A stretch of DNA of 64,000 nt from assembly GCF_001015195.1 (NCBI RefSeq), contig NZ_LDES01000095.1, positions 1 through 64,000 on the forward strand, read 5' to 3'. The notes under the pieces are model-generated. The model did not search any database. It had not been told where the DNA came from and saw only the letters and a program-made list of their open reading frames with translations. Positions 1 through 8,936 of this stretch are shown here, in pieces. Made by a program: the position numbers and the translations under genes. Within the stretch, counting starts at the first letter, position 1. Each line of letters starts with the position of its first letter. This DNA is from Sphingomonas sp. Y57. GTDB lineage: Bacteria > Pseudomonadota > Alphaproteobacteria > Sphingomonadales > Sphingomonadaceae.

Positions 1-61
1 AATGTCCCGACGACGGACAATGCCACTTCAACCACCGAAATGTGAAAGCGCACACATCTCG

Positions 62-583
62 ATGAGCAAAATCGTCTACCTCGACCAAAATGCTTGGGTG
101 GCTTTGGCAAGGGGCTCTTGGGACAAGTCGGAATTTCCCCGCGAACATGCGGCGCTGACCAAAGTCGTGGAGAGCGTACGATCCAACGAGATCCTCGTAC
201 CGCTCAGCTTCGCCAACATCTACGAGACCGCCAAGATCAACGATCCTGTCAGACGTGCCATGATGGCCCGTGCGCAGTCGCTCATCAGCCGCGGCCGCGT
301 GTTCCGCGGGCGGCGGCGCATCCTAACGGAGACACTTGCCGCGTACATCGCGGAGAAGAAAGCGATCGAGTACTCGACACCGGATGAAAACTGGTTCCTG
401 TCAGATCTGTGGTTCGAGGGAGCGGGGGACTACACACCTGCGAACTACGGCTTCAAAATTTCGGAACGCGTCCTCGACGCGATCAGGAGAAATCCAGGAC
501 GCGCGTTGTTCGACTACCTTGCGTTTAGCGACGAGGCAGTCAGGGTTCCATGCGCCGCGAGGAACGTTTATAGAACGCACTGA
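62..583 (+). CDS. PIN-like domain protein, probably C-terminally shortened
   Basis: Predicted 173-aa protein. The start at 62 (MSKIVYLDQN) is preferred because it places the beta strand and acidic residue of a PIN-like fold (VYLDQNAW, Asp8) at the N-terminus, as is usual for such proteins. A longer in-frame extension back to base 2 has no family-like content. PIN-like proteins with a YLDQN opening are putative RNases often found in defence islands. The last residues after about 160 look unstructured and the protein seems short for this type, so a truncation near 540-583 is likely. It sits tail to tail with the cyclase-like gene at 609. Nuclease activity is inferred only; no complete acidic triad could be assigned. 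Confidence 0.55.
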   Translation: MSKIVYLDQNAWVALARGSWDKSEFPREHAALTKVVESVRSNEILVPLSFANIYETAKINDPVRRAMMARAQSLISRGRVFRGRRRILTETLAAYIAEKKAIEYSTPDENWFLSDLWFEGAGDYTPANYGFKISERVLDAIRRNPGRALFDYLAFSDEAVRVPCAARNVYRTH

Positions 584-608
584 GTGCTAACTCCAGAGGC
601 GTACGGTG

Positions 609-1589
609 TCAGGAGGCCGGCTTGAGCCTTGCCAGCAGGTCATCGCACTCGAAATAGAAATACGTGCCTGGCGCCGCCGTCATCTTCTGCTTGAAGTGAC
701 CGAACTGGGGACTTGCTCGGTCGTGATAGTCCTCGAACCGCAGCGAGTTGTAGAAGTCCTCGTCGATGTAGAGTTCATGCCGTCGGTGCTCGCCTGCCTT
801 GATGGCAGACCGCGCTGCTCCCTCGATCATCATGATCTGCGCGAATGGCAAACCGAGGCTGTTGAGGGAGATGTGGTTCGACGACGGCGAGACGTGCAGA
901 AGCGCGTCATCGTAATACTCGTTCGATCCCTGAGCGAAGACACCGTAGATATCGAGGCCGAGCACCCTGCGGTAGAGGTCGCGCAGTTCGCGGAAAAGGA
1001 ACAGCATCGCCTCGGGCGTGTAGGTGTATGTGGTCGTCGTCTCCACCATCCCGACGGTCCAGTTTGACTTGAGCAGCAGGCTGTCGGCGAAGGAGATGAA
1101 CGACACGTCGGGATGGCGGGCCGCCACATCGTCGAGCCCGTCCCGGAGCGCCGCCAGCTTGGAGCGATCGATCCGTCCCGTGCGCAGCGCGTTCGTCATC
1201 TCCGCGACGTCGATCATCGCGAACGTTGAGTTGTTCCTGAGGTGGAGGTTCTTCAGCCATTCGCTGCGGACGAAGATCGTCGGACGCGAATCGTAGCCCC
1301 TGATGTCGATGCAGGCGGCGATCTCCGATTTCGGGAGGAATGTCTTCAGCTCATGAAAGCGATCGTGGGTATTCGCGAAGAAGGCGATCTCGATGCCGTT
1401 GTCCGCGATCTCGATGGCGCTGATGTCCGTTACGTAGCCGACGACATAGGGATCTGCCTCCTCGCCCCGCGCAGTCTTGATCCATTCAGCCTCGAACTCG
1501 CGCATCCAGCGCACATCCATGAGGTGCGTGTCGGTTCCGAGCACGACCTCCTTGAAGTCGTATTTGATGAACACGTCGTGCTCGAACAT
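609..1589 (-). CDS. Gabija-linked protein with a possible class III nucleotidyl-cyclase-like domain
   Basis: 326 aa, third gene of the defence run, starting 20 bases after the gajB stop, so probably co-transcribed. It is not a standard Gabija component. The middle and C-terminal parts follow the motif order of a class III adenylate/guanylate cyclase fold: STFAMIDVAEMT (Asp127, position of the first metal Asp), FISFADSLLLK (Asp169, position of the second metal Asp), a LGLDIYGVFAQG strand like the usual lrigi..G segment, then SLGLPFAQIMMIEGAA like the usual G..vn.A.rlE segment, and ELYIDEDF. The glycine before Asp169 is Ala, so it may be divergent or inactive. Residues 1-115 are unassigned. The family call is my pattern reading and could be wrong; presence of a real gene is well supported. 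Confidence 0.6.
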   Translation of the reverse strand: MFEHDVFIKYDFKEVVLGTDTHLMDVRWMREFEAEWIKTARGEEADPYVVGYVTDISAIEIADNGIEIAFFANTHDRFHELKTFLPKSEIAACIDIRGYDSRPTIFVRSEWLKNLHLRNNSTFAMIDVAEMTNALRTGRIDRSKLAALRDGLDDVAARHPDVSFISFADSLLLKSNWTVGMVETTTTYTYTPEAMLFLFRELRDLYRRVLGLDIYGVFAQGSNEYYDDALLHVSPSSNHISLNSLGLPFAQIMMIEGAARSAIKAGEHRRHELYIDEDFYNSLRFEDYHDRASPQFGHFKQKMTAAPGTYFYFECDDLLARLKPAS

Positions 1590-1609
1590 CTGAGGGCCTC
1601 CATCGCCCG

Positions 1610-3019
1610 CTACCCCAACAGCGGCGAGGCCGAGCAGATCACCAACTGGCGCGAACCTCTCGTCATCGCAACGTAGAGGTTGCGCGCGTCCAGTCCATCG
1701 GCGTGCAGGATCACGGCGACGTCCGCTTCGAGCCCCTTCAACAGCAGCGTGCTTCCAACCGCCCGGCGGGGGAGCGATCTTCCCAAAAGCCGGTATTCCT
1801 CGCGCATCGACACGGTGGCCTCAGCGAAGCCGACATCGTGCTGGTGACACCGCTGCAAAGCCTGCATGCACGCGCGCAGGACGGCCGGTCTGTAGACGCG
1901 AACCTCGCTCTGCCGGTTCAGTTCGGCCAGCAACGTGGCCACGCGCGAATGGCACCGGTCGGCCTCGAAATCGAGCGCCGCCGTCTCCGCCGCGCTCGCA
2001 GGATTCCGGGCCCGACCGGCGCGGAGCGATTCCATCCGTTGCAGCATGGCGGCGCCTCCGACATTCGTCATGAGCCGACCTGCGAAGTCGAGAATCCTCG
2101 ACGTGGCGTCGACAGCAGACAGGTCGAGGCTCTCGGCGAACGCCACCAGGTCCTTCAAGTCAACCGCTTCCACCGTCACCGCGCCTGGGGTCTGGCTGGC
2201 GAACGACTGTTGGCCAGCGGGGTTGCGGCTATCCCCTATGATCAGGACGGTGCCGTCCCGCCCCGGTGCGTTGGTCCGCGCGGCGGTCAGCCGCTTGGGA
2301 TGGTCGGCATTGCTGCCATCGAGAGCCACCCACTGCACTCCGGCGGGAGCCTGCCGCACGTCGATCTTGCGTCCTGCCTCTAGCTCAATCCGAACGGCGA
2401 GCAACCAGCGACCGAGGGGCTCGGCTCCCGCGTTGGTCCAACGCCAAGGATCAGCCAAGGTCGCAGTGAGCGGGAAGTTTGGACAAACGTCGGCGTCCCA
2501 ACCTGCTAGGGGGTCGCGGGCGTCGAAGCCGAAGATCGCCTGCATCGGGTCCCCGACGATCGCGGTGGGCAGCAATTGGGCAAGCCACGTCACCAGCGAG
2601 TGCTGGAGCCGGGAACAGTCCTGATACTCGTCGACGAAGAGGCGCGCATAACTCGAAGTGACCACGTCGTTGACGTGTCCTGCGGCGAGCAGCGCGACCG
2701 CGTGCTGACGCACGGCGACGTAATTGGGGAAGCGTCCGGTCAGGATCGCGGGATCGTGTCCCGACCTGCGCGGGAACGTCGAGATGAGCCTCATCGCCCA
2801 ACCGTCGATCGTGGCGAGCCTGTAACGGGACGATTGAACCTGTGCCCGCACAAGCCTCGTCCGCATCGCAGCAACGCCGGCATTCGTGTGTGTGAGGACC
2901 AACACGGGCCTGTCGCCATCGTGGCGGTGCAATGCACGCGCGAGCAGCTCCGTCTTTCCGCACCCGGCAGGCGCGACGATCCGGCCTCTCGCTACCGTGA
3001 GCAGGTCTGGTTCAGGCAC
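1610..3019 (-). CDS. gajB: Gabija helicase GajB (UvrD/PcrA-like)
   Basis: 469 aa from a GTG at 3019 that overlaps the gajA stop by eight bases; the reading frame extends further upstream but that part lies inside gajA and has no domain content. Superfamily 1 helicase motifs are present in order: Walker A APAGCGKT (residues 16-23), Walker B FVDEYQD (128-134), motif III GDPMQAIF (156-163) and motif VI YVAMTRG near the C-terminus. The compact length, without large 1B/2B insertions, matches GajB proteins (near 490 aa). In Gabija systems this subunit partners the GajA nuclease to form an anti-phage complex; the head-to-tail overlap with gajA supports that role. Confidence 0.9.
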   Translation of the reverse strand: MPEPDLLTVARGRIVAPAGCGKTELLARALHRHDGDRPVLVLTHTNAGVAAMRTRLVRAQVQSSRYRLATIDGWAMRLISTFPRRSGHDPAILTGRFPNYVAVRQHAVALLAAGHVNDVVTSSYARLFVDEYQDCSRLQHSLVTWLAQLLPTAIVGDPMQAIFGFDARDPLAGWDADVCPNFPLTATLADPWRWTNAGAEPLGRWLLAVRIELEAGRKIDVRQAPAGVQWVALDGSNADHPKRLTAARTNAPGRDGTVLIIGDSRNPAGQQSFASQTPGAVTVEAVDLKDLVAFAESLDLSAVDATSRILDFAGRLMTNVGGAAMLQRMESLRAGRARNPASAAETAALDFEADRCHSRVATLLAELNRQSEVRVYRPAVLRACMQALQRCHQHDVGFAEATVSMREEYRLLGRSLPRRAVGSTLLLKGLEADVAVILHADGLDARNLYVAMTRGSRQLVICSASPLLG

Positions 3020-4727
3020 TGGCGCACCAGTGAATGATGGAATTGATGGTGGACTGGAATGCCGGTGTCGCGAGATTGAAGGAGGGCCCGACGATGTCAC
3101 GGCCGACCATCTCCATGGCGGTCAAGTTCTTATACCAGCCTCTGCTCAGCCGCGATGCCCGACCGAGAAGTGCACGGTCCTCGGAGGATGCGACGCCGAA
3201 CGTCGTTACGCCGCGAACCGTGGCAAGATCGCGGAGGTTGCCGGACGCGGTCCTGATATGCGCATCCACAGTCCCCTCCTCGCGCAGTTCGATCGCCAGG
3301 TCGATCATTCTGACCAGCGATGCGGGGTCGAGGCTGCCGAAGAGCTCGTCTTCCAACGCGTTTCCTGCGGTCCACGAGAAGACCGATCCGCCAGACGCAC
3401 GGAAGGCGGCCTCAACCTCCGCATGCACAACTATGTCACTGTCGCGCACGAGGGCGGTCCGGTATCCCATGGCCTGGAATTGCCGCGCGCGCTCAAAGCA
3501 CCGGTCGCCGCCACCATCGACCAGAGCGGTGCCCATGGCCATCAGGGATGGAAGGTTCGCAGTCTGCCGCGAAAGGTCGATGCCCCGCATCAATCCGACC
3601 TCGCTCGCTCCTTCGCAGACGAGCACCGACTTCGCGAGCAGCGCGTCGGGGAACGTGCGGATCGTGCCCTGGACGTCCCCGACGGAACCCAGCCAGTAGA
3701 CGTGGTGGCGCTCGCCGACCTGGCGGACGACGAAGAGCTGCGATGCCGCCAGCTCGCGCACAGCCACCGGGGAATGGGTGCTGGCGAAGGCCTGAATCGC
3801 TGGTGCCGCTTCCTTCGCCCCGAGCTCGCCGAGCAGTCGGATGACGCGATGGGGTTCCAATCCATGCTCCAGCTCGTCGATGAGTATCATCGGCGCGTCG
3901 CCGGCGACATGGCGCTGCAAGCCAGCGACGAGGAGCCTGACGGAGCCCAGCCCCAAGCCGCGGAGGGGAACGCCGGTCTGATCGTGGAGGGATATCGTGC
4001 CCCCATTGAAGCTGACCGAGTGCGCGTCGAGCAACGCCTGAACCTCTGCCCCGACTGGAACGCCGAGACGATCAGCCGTCTGCTTCGTGGCCGAGAGCGC
4101 CTGGGAGAGTTGCTCGCGCGCGCCGTCGCCAAACGCCTTCCGGGCATCTCGCGCCGCCTGGGCGATCACAGCGGAGGCATTCGCCCGCTCGTCGGAGACC
4201 CGATTGAGCACCGAACCGCGGCGCCAACTCAGGTTGTGGTCGCCGCTCTGTCCGATCCTCGTCGGGGCCAGACGCACGCGGTCGGCCCATGCGAGGCTCC
4301 GCGTGCTCTCTTGCGCCTCGGCGCGATCCGACACGAGGCGCCACTGCGGTTCCAGATCGGTCGCAACCGTCAGCTCCAGGGTCAGCACCGTCTCGAGGTC
4401 CCGGGACGGCTCGTCCTCGAACTGTCCGGTCTGCGGATGAAAACCCCTCAGAAAGAGCCCATATCGGTCTAGCGAGCGGAGGTTCGCGTCCAGCTCCCCA
4501 AGTGTCACGGCGATCCGTATCGTCTGAGTGGTATCGAGCCGGTGGAAGTCGTCGTCGCAGAAGGAGAGCGTGCGCCTGGCGCCGAGGCAAAGGTCTATCG
4601 CATCAAGTATCGTCGACTTACCGCTGTCGCCCGGACCGATCAGGCAGTTGATACCCGGCCCCGGGAACCATTCGAGGCTCCTGATCGCGCGGAAGTTGCC
4701 AATCTCGACCTTGCGCACACGCGCCAT
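3012..4727 (-). CDS. gajA: Gabija nuclease GajA (OLD-family ATPase with TOPRIM domain)
   Basis: 571 aa, close to the usual GajA length (near 580). The N-terminal ABC-type ATPase has Walker A GPGDSGKST (residues 31-39), a signature-like stretch LGLGSVRLL (258-266), Walker B ILIDELEHG (281-289) and a switch His in STHSP (316-320). The C-terminal TOPRIM nuclease has VLVCEGASE (Glu372) and the acidic pair RDSD (429-431). GajA is a sequence-specific DNA-nicking endonuclease held in check by nucleotides in the described Gabija system. Start ATG at 4727 follows a 263-base non-coding gap that probably carries the operon promoter. All catalytic residues I can identify are intact. Confidence 0.92.
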   Translation of the reverse strand: MARVRKVEIGNFRAIRSLEWFPGPGINCLIGPGDSGKSTILDAIDLCLGARRTLSFCDDDFHRLDTTQTIRIAVTLGELDANLRSLDRYGLFLRGFHPQTGQFEDEPSRDLETVLTLELTVATDLEPQWRLVSDRAEAQESTRSLAWADRVRLAPTRIGQSGDHNLSWRRGSVLNRVSDERANASAVIAQAARDARKAFGDGAREQLSQALSATKQTADRLGVPVGAEVQALLDAHSVSFNGGTISLHDQTGVPLRGLGLGSVRLLVAGLQRHVAGDAPMILIDELEHGLEPHRVIRLLGELGAKEAAPAIQAFASTHSPVAVRELAASQLFVVRQVGERHHVYWLGSVGDVQGTIRTFPDALLAKSVLVCEGASEVGLMRGIDLSRQTANLPSLMAMGTALVDGGGDRCFERARQFQAMGYRTALVRDSDIVVHAEVEAAFRASGGSVFSWTAGNALEDELFGSLDPASLVRMIDLAIELREEGTVDAHIRTASGNLRDLATVRGVTTFGVASSEDRALLGRASRLSRGWYKNLTAMEMVGRDIVGPSFNLATPAFQSTINSIIHWCASA

Positions 4728-4990
4728 CCGCCCCTCCGTTGTTTGTCCCGCCTTTATGGCAGTCCGAGGTACGCTGCAGAAGCTCGATGTTCGCAGTCGA
4801 CGACCGCGTGCCCAGTCCCATCGCCCTTCCGAAAAGCCGATCTCGTGCGGATCGATTGAGGGATGTTGTGGTCGGCCGAAGGGTTCGGGTAAAGCTATGA
4901 ATGTCTGACGATATGATGAAGCGCTTCAAAAAGCGGGTTCGCGCTCTCTTGGGCTTCTGTTCGTCACCACCGACATACTCGGTTTGGCAT
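4728..4990 (-). promoter_or_regulatory. non-coding gap upstream of gajA, probable promoter region
   Basis: 263 bases without a credible reading frame, between the stop of the ParB-like gene and the gajA ATG. It is locally richer in A/T than the genes to its right. No clear operator or terminator hairpin was recognised; the promoter role is inferred from position. Confidence 0.35.
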
Positions 4991-6301
4991 TCACTCATTA
5001 AGGCAGTGAACGATAAGCTCGGCGAACGTGTCCCAGATGGCCGTTAGATGATCGGGGGCCGGGGCAAGGCTCGACGAATGAACGTATTTGTTCAGGGTAT
5101 CGACCGAGATGATGGCGTCCATGTTCCGGGCTTTTCGGACCACCTCCAGATAGCGTTTCGGCACCTTTCCCTTCGTACCCAAATCCTCTGCGCAACCGAC
5201 AAGTTTTTTGACCAGCGCATCCGGCTCAACAACGGTCGTGAGGCTTGCTTGCCTGATGTAATTATCGACGGAGAGTTCGATGAGGACACGGCAAAGGACA
5301 GCAATGGCGTTAGGGTGTGACTCAAGTTCGAGGTTGAACTGAAGTTCTTCCCAGATAGCGCGATGTCGTTGCAAACGACCGGACCACGCCACACCATAAT
5401 CCAGATCGGGAATGAGGCGCGTGCGACGCTGAGGCTTTTGAGCTTTGGGCTTGCCCTTGGTCTTGTCCGCTTTTCCCTTGGCGGCCTGCTTGCCACCAAC
5501 GTCGATCGCGTCTGCCGCCGTCGGAAGGATGCCCTCTTTCTCAAGCGCATCGAGGTAATCGGATTTGCGATCAACATCCCAAACATCGTCGAGGGTGATC
5601 CGGCGATTTGCCAGGTCGTCAACGATCCGGGCGAGAGCCGGCAGGACCGCTTCTTCTTTGCGGATGAACTGGAATTTTCCCTTAGCCGCAGAGATGCCAA
5701 CCCTGTTTCGGAATGGCTCAGCAGACAGCAGCCGGTTGAGGTTGCTGCGAGGCACTTTCTTGCGCTCTGGAAGGAGATTAGCCCGCGCAAGGCGCTCTTC
5801 GATCTCGTCTGCGACGTTTAGGCCGCCACCCTTGCCAGTCCGATTGACGAAGGTGGTTTTCATCCGGCCATCCCAGTTGGCCTGTCCGACCCCACCCTGA
5901 CTCCCGGTATGCCGGCGGAACAATATCTCATCGATCTTGTCGCGATCGGTCTCCACGCGGCATGTAATTTTGGTCGGAAATGACCCGCCCCATTCCGCTT
6001 TCAAGCCAACAAAAAACTTTTGTAGCTCGGATGATGGCGCGCGCTTCGGATTGGCCAACAGCTTCATACATGTGATTCTGCGGTTGCCGTCAAAGACGAT
6101 GAAGGAATGACCTTCGGGATATACCAGAGGCGGCTCATAGATGCCGCCTGAATCGGCGATATCGCGAGCGAGCTTTTTCATTTGGGATTGATGGTGCGTA
6201 AACAGCCAAGCAATCGCGGCGGTTTCGTTTTCTAGCTCACCGTGCCGATCGTTGCCTCGATTGACATTTAACTTGCTCAACTCGACTGCTTTATAGGTCA
6301 C
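4991..6301 (-). CDS. ParB/sulfiredoxin-like domain protein of the defence island
   Basis: 436 aa. The N-terminus (residues 1-110) has a ParB-N/Srx-like layout: VELSKLNVN, a central GGIYEPPLVY and FIVFDGNRRITCMKLL, which corresponds to the DGxxR nucleotide-binding box of that superfamily. A Lys/Ala-rich linker lies near residues 265-290 and the C-terminal part (about 320-436) is an unassigned all-alpha-looking domain. Such DGNRR proteins occur in defence and restriction neighbourhoods, and this one lies directly upstream of gajA in the same direction. Base composition is visibly more A/T-rich than the neighbouring catabolic genes, consistent with acquisition. Whether it acts with Gabija is unknown. 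Confidence 0.7.
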   Translation of the reverse strand: MTYKAVELSKLNVNRGNDRHGELENETAAIAWLFTHHQSQMKKLARDIADSGGIYEPPLVYPEGHSFIVFDGNRRITCMKLLANPKRAPSSELQKFFVGLKAEWGGSFPTKITCRVETDRDKIDEILFRRHTGSQGGVGQANWDGRMKTTFVNRTGKGGGLNVADEIEERLARANLLPERKKVPRSNLNRLLSAEPFRNRVGISAAKGKFQFIRKEEAVLPALARIVDDLANRRITLDDVWDVDRKSDYLDALEKEGILPTAADAIDVGGKQAAKGKADKTKGKPKAQKPQRRTRLIPDLDYGVAWSGRLQRHRAIWEELQFNLELESHPNAIAVLCRVLIELSVDNYIRQASLTTVVEPDALVKKLVGCAEDLGTKGKVPKRYLEVVRKARNMDAIISVDTLNKYVHSSSLAPAPDHLTAIWDTFAELIVHCLNE

Positions 6302-6940
6302 ACCAATCCCCCTCGATCCATCCTATTCGTAATTCCGCTTGGACAACAAGAAGAAGGCTCGATCAAGCAGTCGCTTGCCGGTTTTACGTATGGCGGCTTT
6401 CGTAGGTCGAACGCTAGAAGCTGTCAGGCCGCAACCGGCCCAGTAGCGGTCGTATTCTCATCATAGAATGACGTCCGCTTTTGCCGGTTCCGTTCCCAAA
6501 ACCGGACTGTCAGGATCGTCCGACCTTTCGGTCGCTCCGGTCCTCGCGACGAATAAGGCCAGTGGCCGTACTATGCGGCAAAAGAGAAACTCCAACCCGA
6601 CAGAGCAATGCGGAATTCGGGTCGCTACCTGGTGGTGAACCCCGTGTGATGAGCGGATGGCCGGGCTGGCGGCAAGTCGGACGGCTTCGTCCCGTCCTCT
6701 ACGCTGACCGATCCGTTAGAGCGCGCGCGTTCGCATTTTCGCAAATGCCTTGGTCGACGCCTTCGGCACCGAAAACCTGTTTGTCGCAGCGCTCATCGCA
6801 TTGCTTGCGGTTCGTCGGTACTCTCCTGAGCTCCCCCATTCCGCGTGCTAATGGAGGCCCATAGCGCAACGTGCGGGAGGCATCCGCCATGATATTGCCC
6901 TCATCATGATATTGCCCTCATGGCGAGACCATCGTGGACG
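6302..6940. other. 639-base stretch without a supported gene, junction between defence island and catabolic operon
   Basis: Short open frames on both strands (for example 6481-6864) have no start signal or recognisable family content and look like chance or eroded sequence. The stretch includes the upstream region of the ParB-like gene and ends in a 17-bp tandem duplication. It may be the scar of an insertion or excision event, but no integrase, transposase or tRNA end was found. Confidence 0.5.
6888..6921. repeat. perfect 17-bp tandem duplication
   Basis: The 17-mer CATGATATTGCCCTCAT occurs twice back to back, at 6888-6904 and 6905-6921, without mismatch. It lies at the edge of the defence island, 20 bases from the last gene of the catabolic operon. 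Replication slippage or a leftover junction are both possible. Confidence 0.85.
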
Positions 6941-7897
6941 TCAGCCACAGTGCCGTCGCAGAAAGCAGGCGATCTCGCTGAACACCCATGTCGATTCCGG
7001 GAGAGCGGGATCGAGATAGGCAGCGTGGACCTGGCCTTCGAGCACCTGCAGGCGCGTCTCGACGCCGGCACGCCGCATCGCTTCGTCGACCCGCACCGTG
7101 TTGGAGAGAAACAGGTCTCGGGTTCCGCTCGTCAGGATCGTCGGCGGAAAACCGTCAAACCGTCCATAAACCGGCGAGAGGCGAGGATCCTTGAGATCAT
7201 GGGGTCCTGCATAGAGCCGCGCCATATGCGCCAACAGACCCTCATAGGCGGCGCCGCCAAAGGCGTTGACCCGGTAGCTGTCGCCGGTCTTGCTGAGGTC
7301 CGACCAGGGCGACCCAATCGCCAAAGCTGCGGGCATGGGTCCGCCCTCGATCCGCAGGCGCTGGACCAATGCCAGTGCGAGCGCCCCGCCCGACGAGGTG
7401 CCTGCTATCGTCATTCTGTCGGCATCGGCCATCCGGGCCATGGCGCACCATACCGCCATCGCGTCGTCGAGCGCGGCGGGAAAGGGAAAGTCGGGCGGCA
7501 TCCGATAGTCGACGCTAAGCACCGGCAGCCTGGCTGCGCTTGCGAGCAGGATCGCCTCATTGACGCCATGCAGCCCAGCCCCGAACACATAGCCTCCTTC
7601 GTGCAAGTGGAGGATGAAATGCCCATCGGTGGCCGGGTGGAGCGGTTCGACCCGATAGCAGGGCACGCCGCCGACCATGGTCGGGACCAGCCGGGCGTTG
7701 CGCTGGGCAAGCAGGCGCTCAACGATGGCCCGCTGCTCGGCATCGCTTCGGACGAGCTCTCGCCAGGCCGCGTTGGTCGTCGGCCAGGGCATGGCCGGCT
7801 GAGCCTTGCCGCGCCGCAATGCCGCTTGCAGCTCGAGGCTCACCGTCGACGGCGGTTCGATCGCTTGCCGGTCGGCCGGAGAAGCATCGCTATGCAT
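6941..7897 (-). CDS. alpha/beta hydrolase, HSL-type (family IV) esterase
   Basis: 318 aa. It has the hormone-sensitive-lipase pattern: an oxyanion-hole motif LHEGGYVFG (variant of HGGG), nucleophile elbow GTSSGGAL, catalytic Asp in TSGTRDLF and catalytic His in EGQVHAAY. No signal peptide is visible, so a cytoplasmic ester or lactone hydrolase is likely. It is the last gene of the 11-gene operon; its ATG at 7897 overlaps the preceding esterase stop by eight bases. The substrate is unknown, but two adjacent esterases suggest an ester-bearing growth substrate. Confidence 0.85.
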   Translation of the reverse strand: MHSDASPADRQAIEPPSTVSLELQAALRRGKAQPAMPWPTTNAAWRELVRSDAEQRAIVERLLAQRNARLVPTMVGGVPCYRVEPLHPATDGHFILHLHEGGYVFGAGLHGVNEAILLASAARLPVLSVDYRMPPDFPFPAALDDAMAVWCAMARMADADRMTIAGTSSGGALALALVQRLRIEGGPMPAALAIGSPWSDLSKTGDSYRVNAFGGAAYEGLLAHMARLYAGPHDLKDPRLSPVYGRFDGFPPTILTSGTRDLFLSNTVRVDEAMRRAGVETRLQVLEGQVHAAYLDPALPESTWVFSEIACFLRRHCG

Positions 7898-8936
7898 CGT
7901 TCCCGCCCAGATAGCGCTCGAAGAAGCGACGGATCAGCGCATAGGCCTGTCGGGATTCGGGGAGCTCGGCATTGTGCACGAAGCCATGCGTCACCCCGTC
8001 CCAGATATGAAGATGGCTAGGCACAGCAGCGAGGCTGAGGCGATTATGGGCGTCGGTCATCGTGCTCATTTCGTAGGACCGCGAGCCTGACACCAGGAGA
8101 CTGGGCGGAAACTGGGCCAGCACCTCGGCATGGCGCATCGGGAAGAGGGTCCGGTCCCGATCGTCGGCTCCCCGGAGATAGGGGCGATCGTCCTGGCGGA
8201 GTTCGGCGCCGGCCAAAGGCAAGCCATTGAGCATCGCCCAATGATAGGCGCTGTCGCCGCGGGCGAACAGCTCGCCCGTGCCGCACAGCATCGCGACGGC
8301 GCCGGGTCCCGGGCGCCCCGACAGGCTTAGAGCCGCCACCAGTTGCGCCGCCAGCATCGCGCCTGCCGAGCAGCCATAGACCCCGATCCGCTTGGACGGG
8401 GCATGGTCCTGTAACGCGCCGAATACCGCCAGCGCATCTTCGAGCGCCGCCGGATGGCGATGCTCGGGCGCCAGCCGATAGTCGACGCTGACCACGTCGA
8501 TCCCCGTCTCGGCGGCGATCGGGATCGCGCCGACGAGGAGGCCCGGGCCATCGCCGCCCATGAAGGCACCGCCATGGAGATTGATCAGCAGCCGGTCTTC
8601 GCGTCGGGTTCGCGCCTTCGGCATGATCCGGACCGCCGGCACGCCGTTGAGGGTGACCGGCTCGATCAGCACGTCGTAGCGGGCGCGCTGCGCTGCAACC
8701 AGCGGCGCCAACGCAAGATGATCGCCCTCCTCGCGAAACCAGCGCCAGAACGCCTCATCTCCGGGTAGCTGCTGCCGGGCCGGATCGGCGGCGCGCCACG
8801 TTGCGAAATCAGCTTTCCACGCATCGCGCCGCTCCCAAGCGGCTTCGGCCTCGGCGCTGGCGAACCGGGTGAAGGGAATGGCGAGCTCGGCATCCGGGCC
8901 CGGCGCAGGCGGCGGCTCTTGGTGATCAGCCGGCAA
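7890..8936 (-). CDS. alpha/beta hydrolase, HSL-type, atypical acid residue
   Basis: 348 aa from a TTG at 8936, chosen because AGGAGG stands six bases upstream (8943-8948); it overlaps the MFS stop by 11 bases. Family features: LHGGAFMGG oxyanion hole, elbow GCSAGAML, and a C-terminal THGFVH carrying the catalytic His. At the position where the neighbouring paralogue has the catalytic Asp (SGTRD), this protein reads SGSRS, so the acid seems replaced or shifted. It could be a weak esterase, use another acidic residue, or have a different role. Second-last gene of the operon. Confidence 0.8.
   Translation of the reverse strand: MPADHQEPPPAPGPDAELAIPFTRFASAEAEAAWERRDAWKADFATWRAADPARQQLPGDEAFWRWFREEGDHLALAPLVAAQRARYDVLIEPVTLNGVPAVRIMPKARTRREDRLLINLHGGAFMGGDGPGLLVGAIPIAAETGIDVVSVDYRLAPEHRHPAALEDALAVFGALQDHAPSKRIGVYGCSAGAMLAAQLVAALSLSGRPGPGAVAMLCGTGELFARGDSAYHWAMLNGLPLAGAELRQDDRPYLRGADDRDRTLFPMRHAEVLAQFPPSLLVSGSRSYEMSTMTDAHNRLSLAAVPSHLHIWDGVTHGFVHNAELPESRQAYALIRRFFERYLGGNDA

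Noticed and set aside
6481-6864. 127-aa frame in the gap right of the defence island
   Set aside because: No ribosome site, odd composition and no family resemblance; could be eroded sequence but not a supportable gene.
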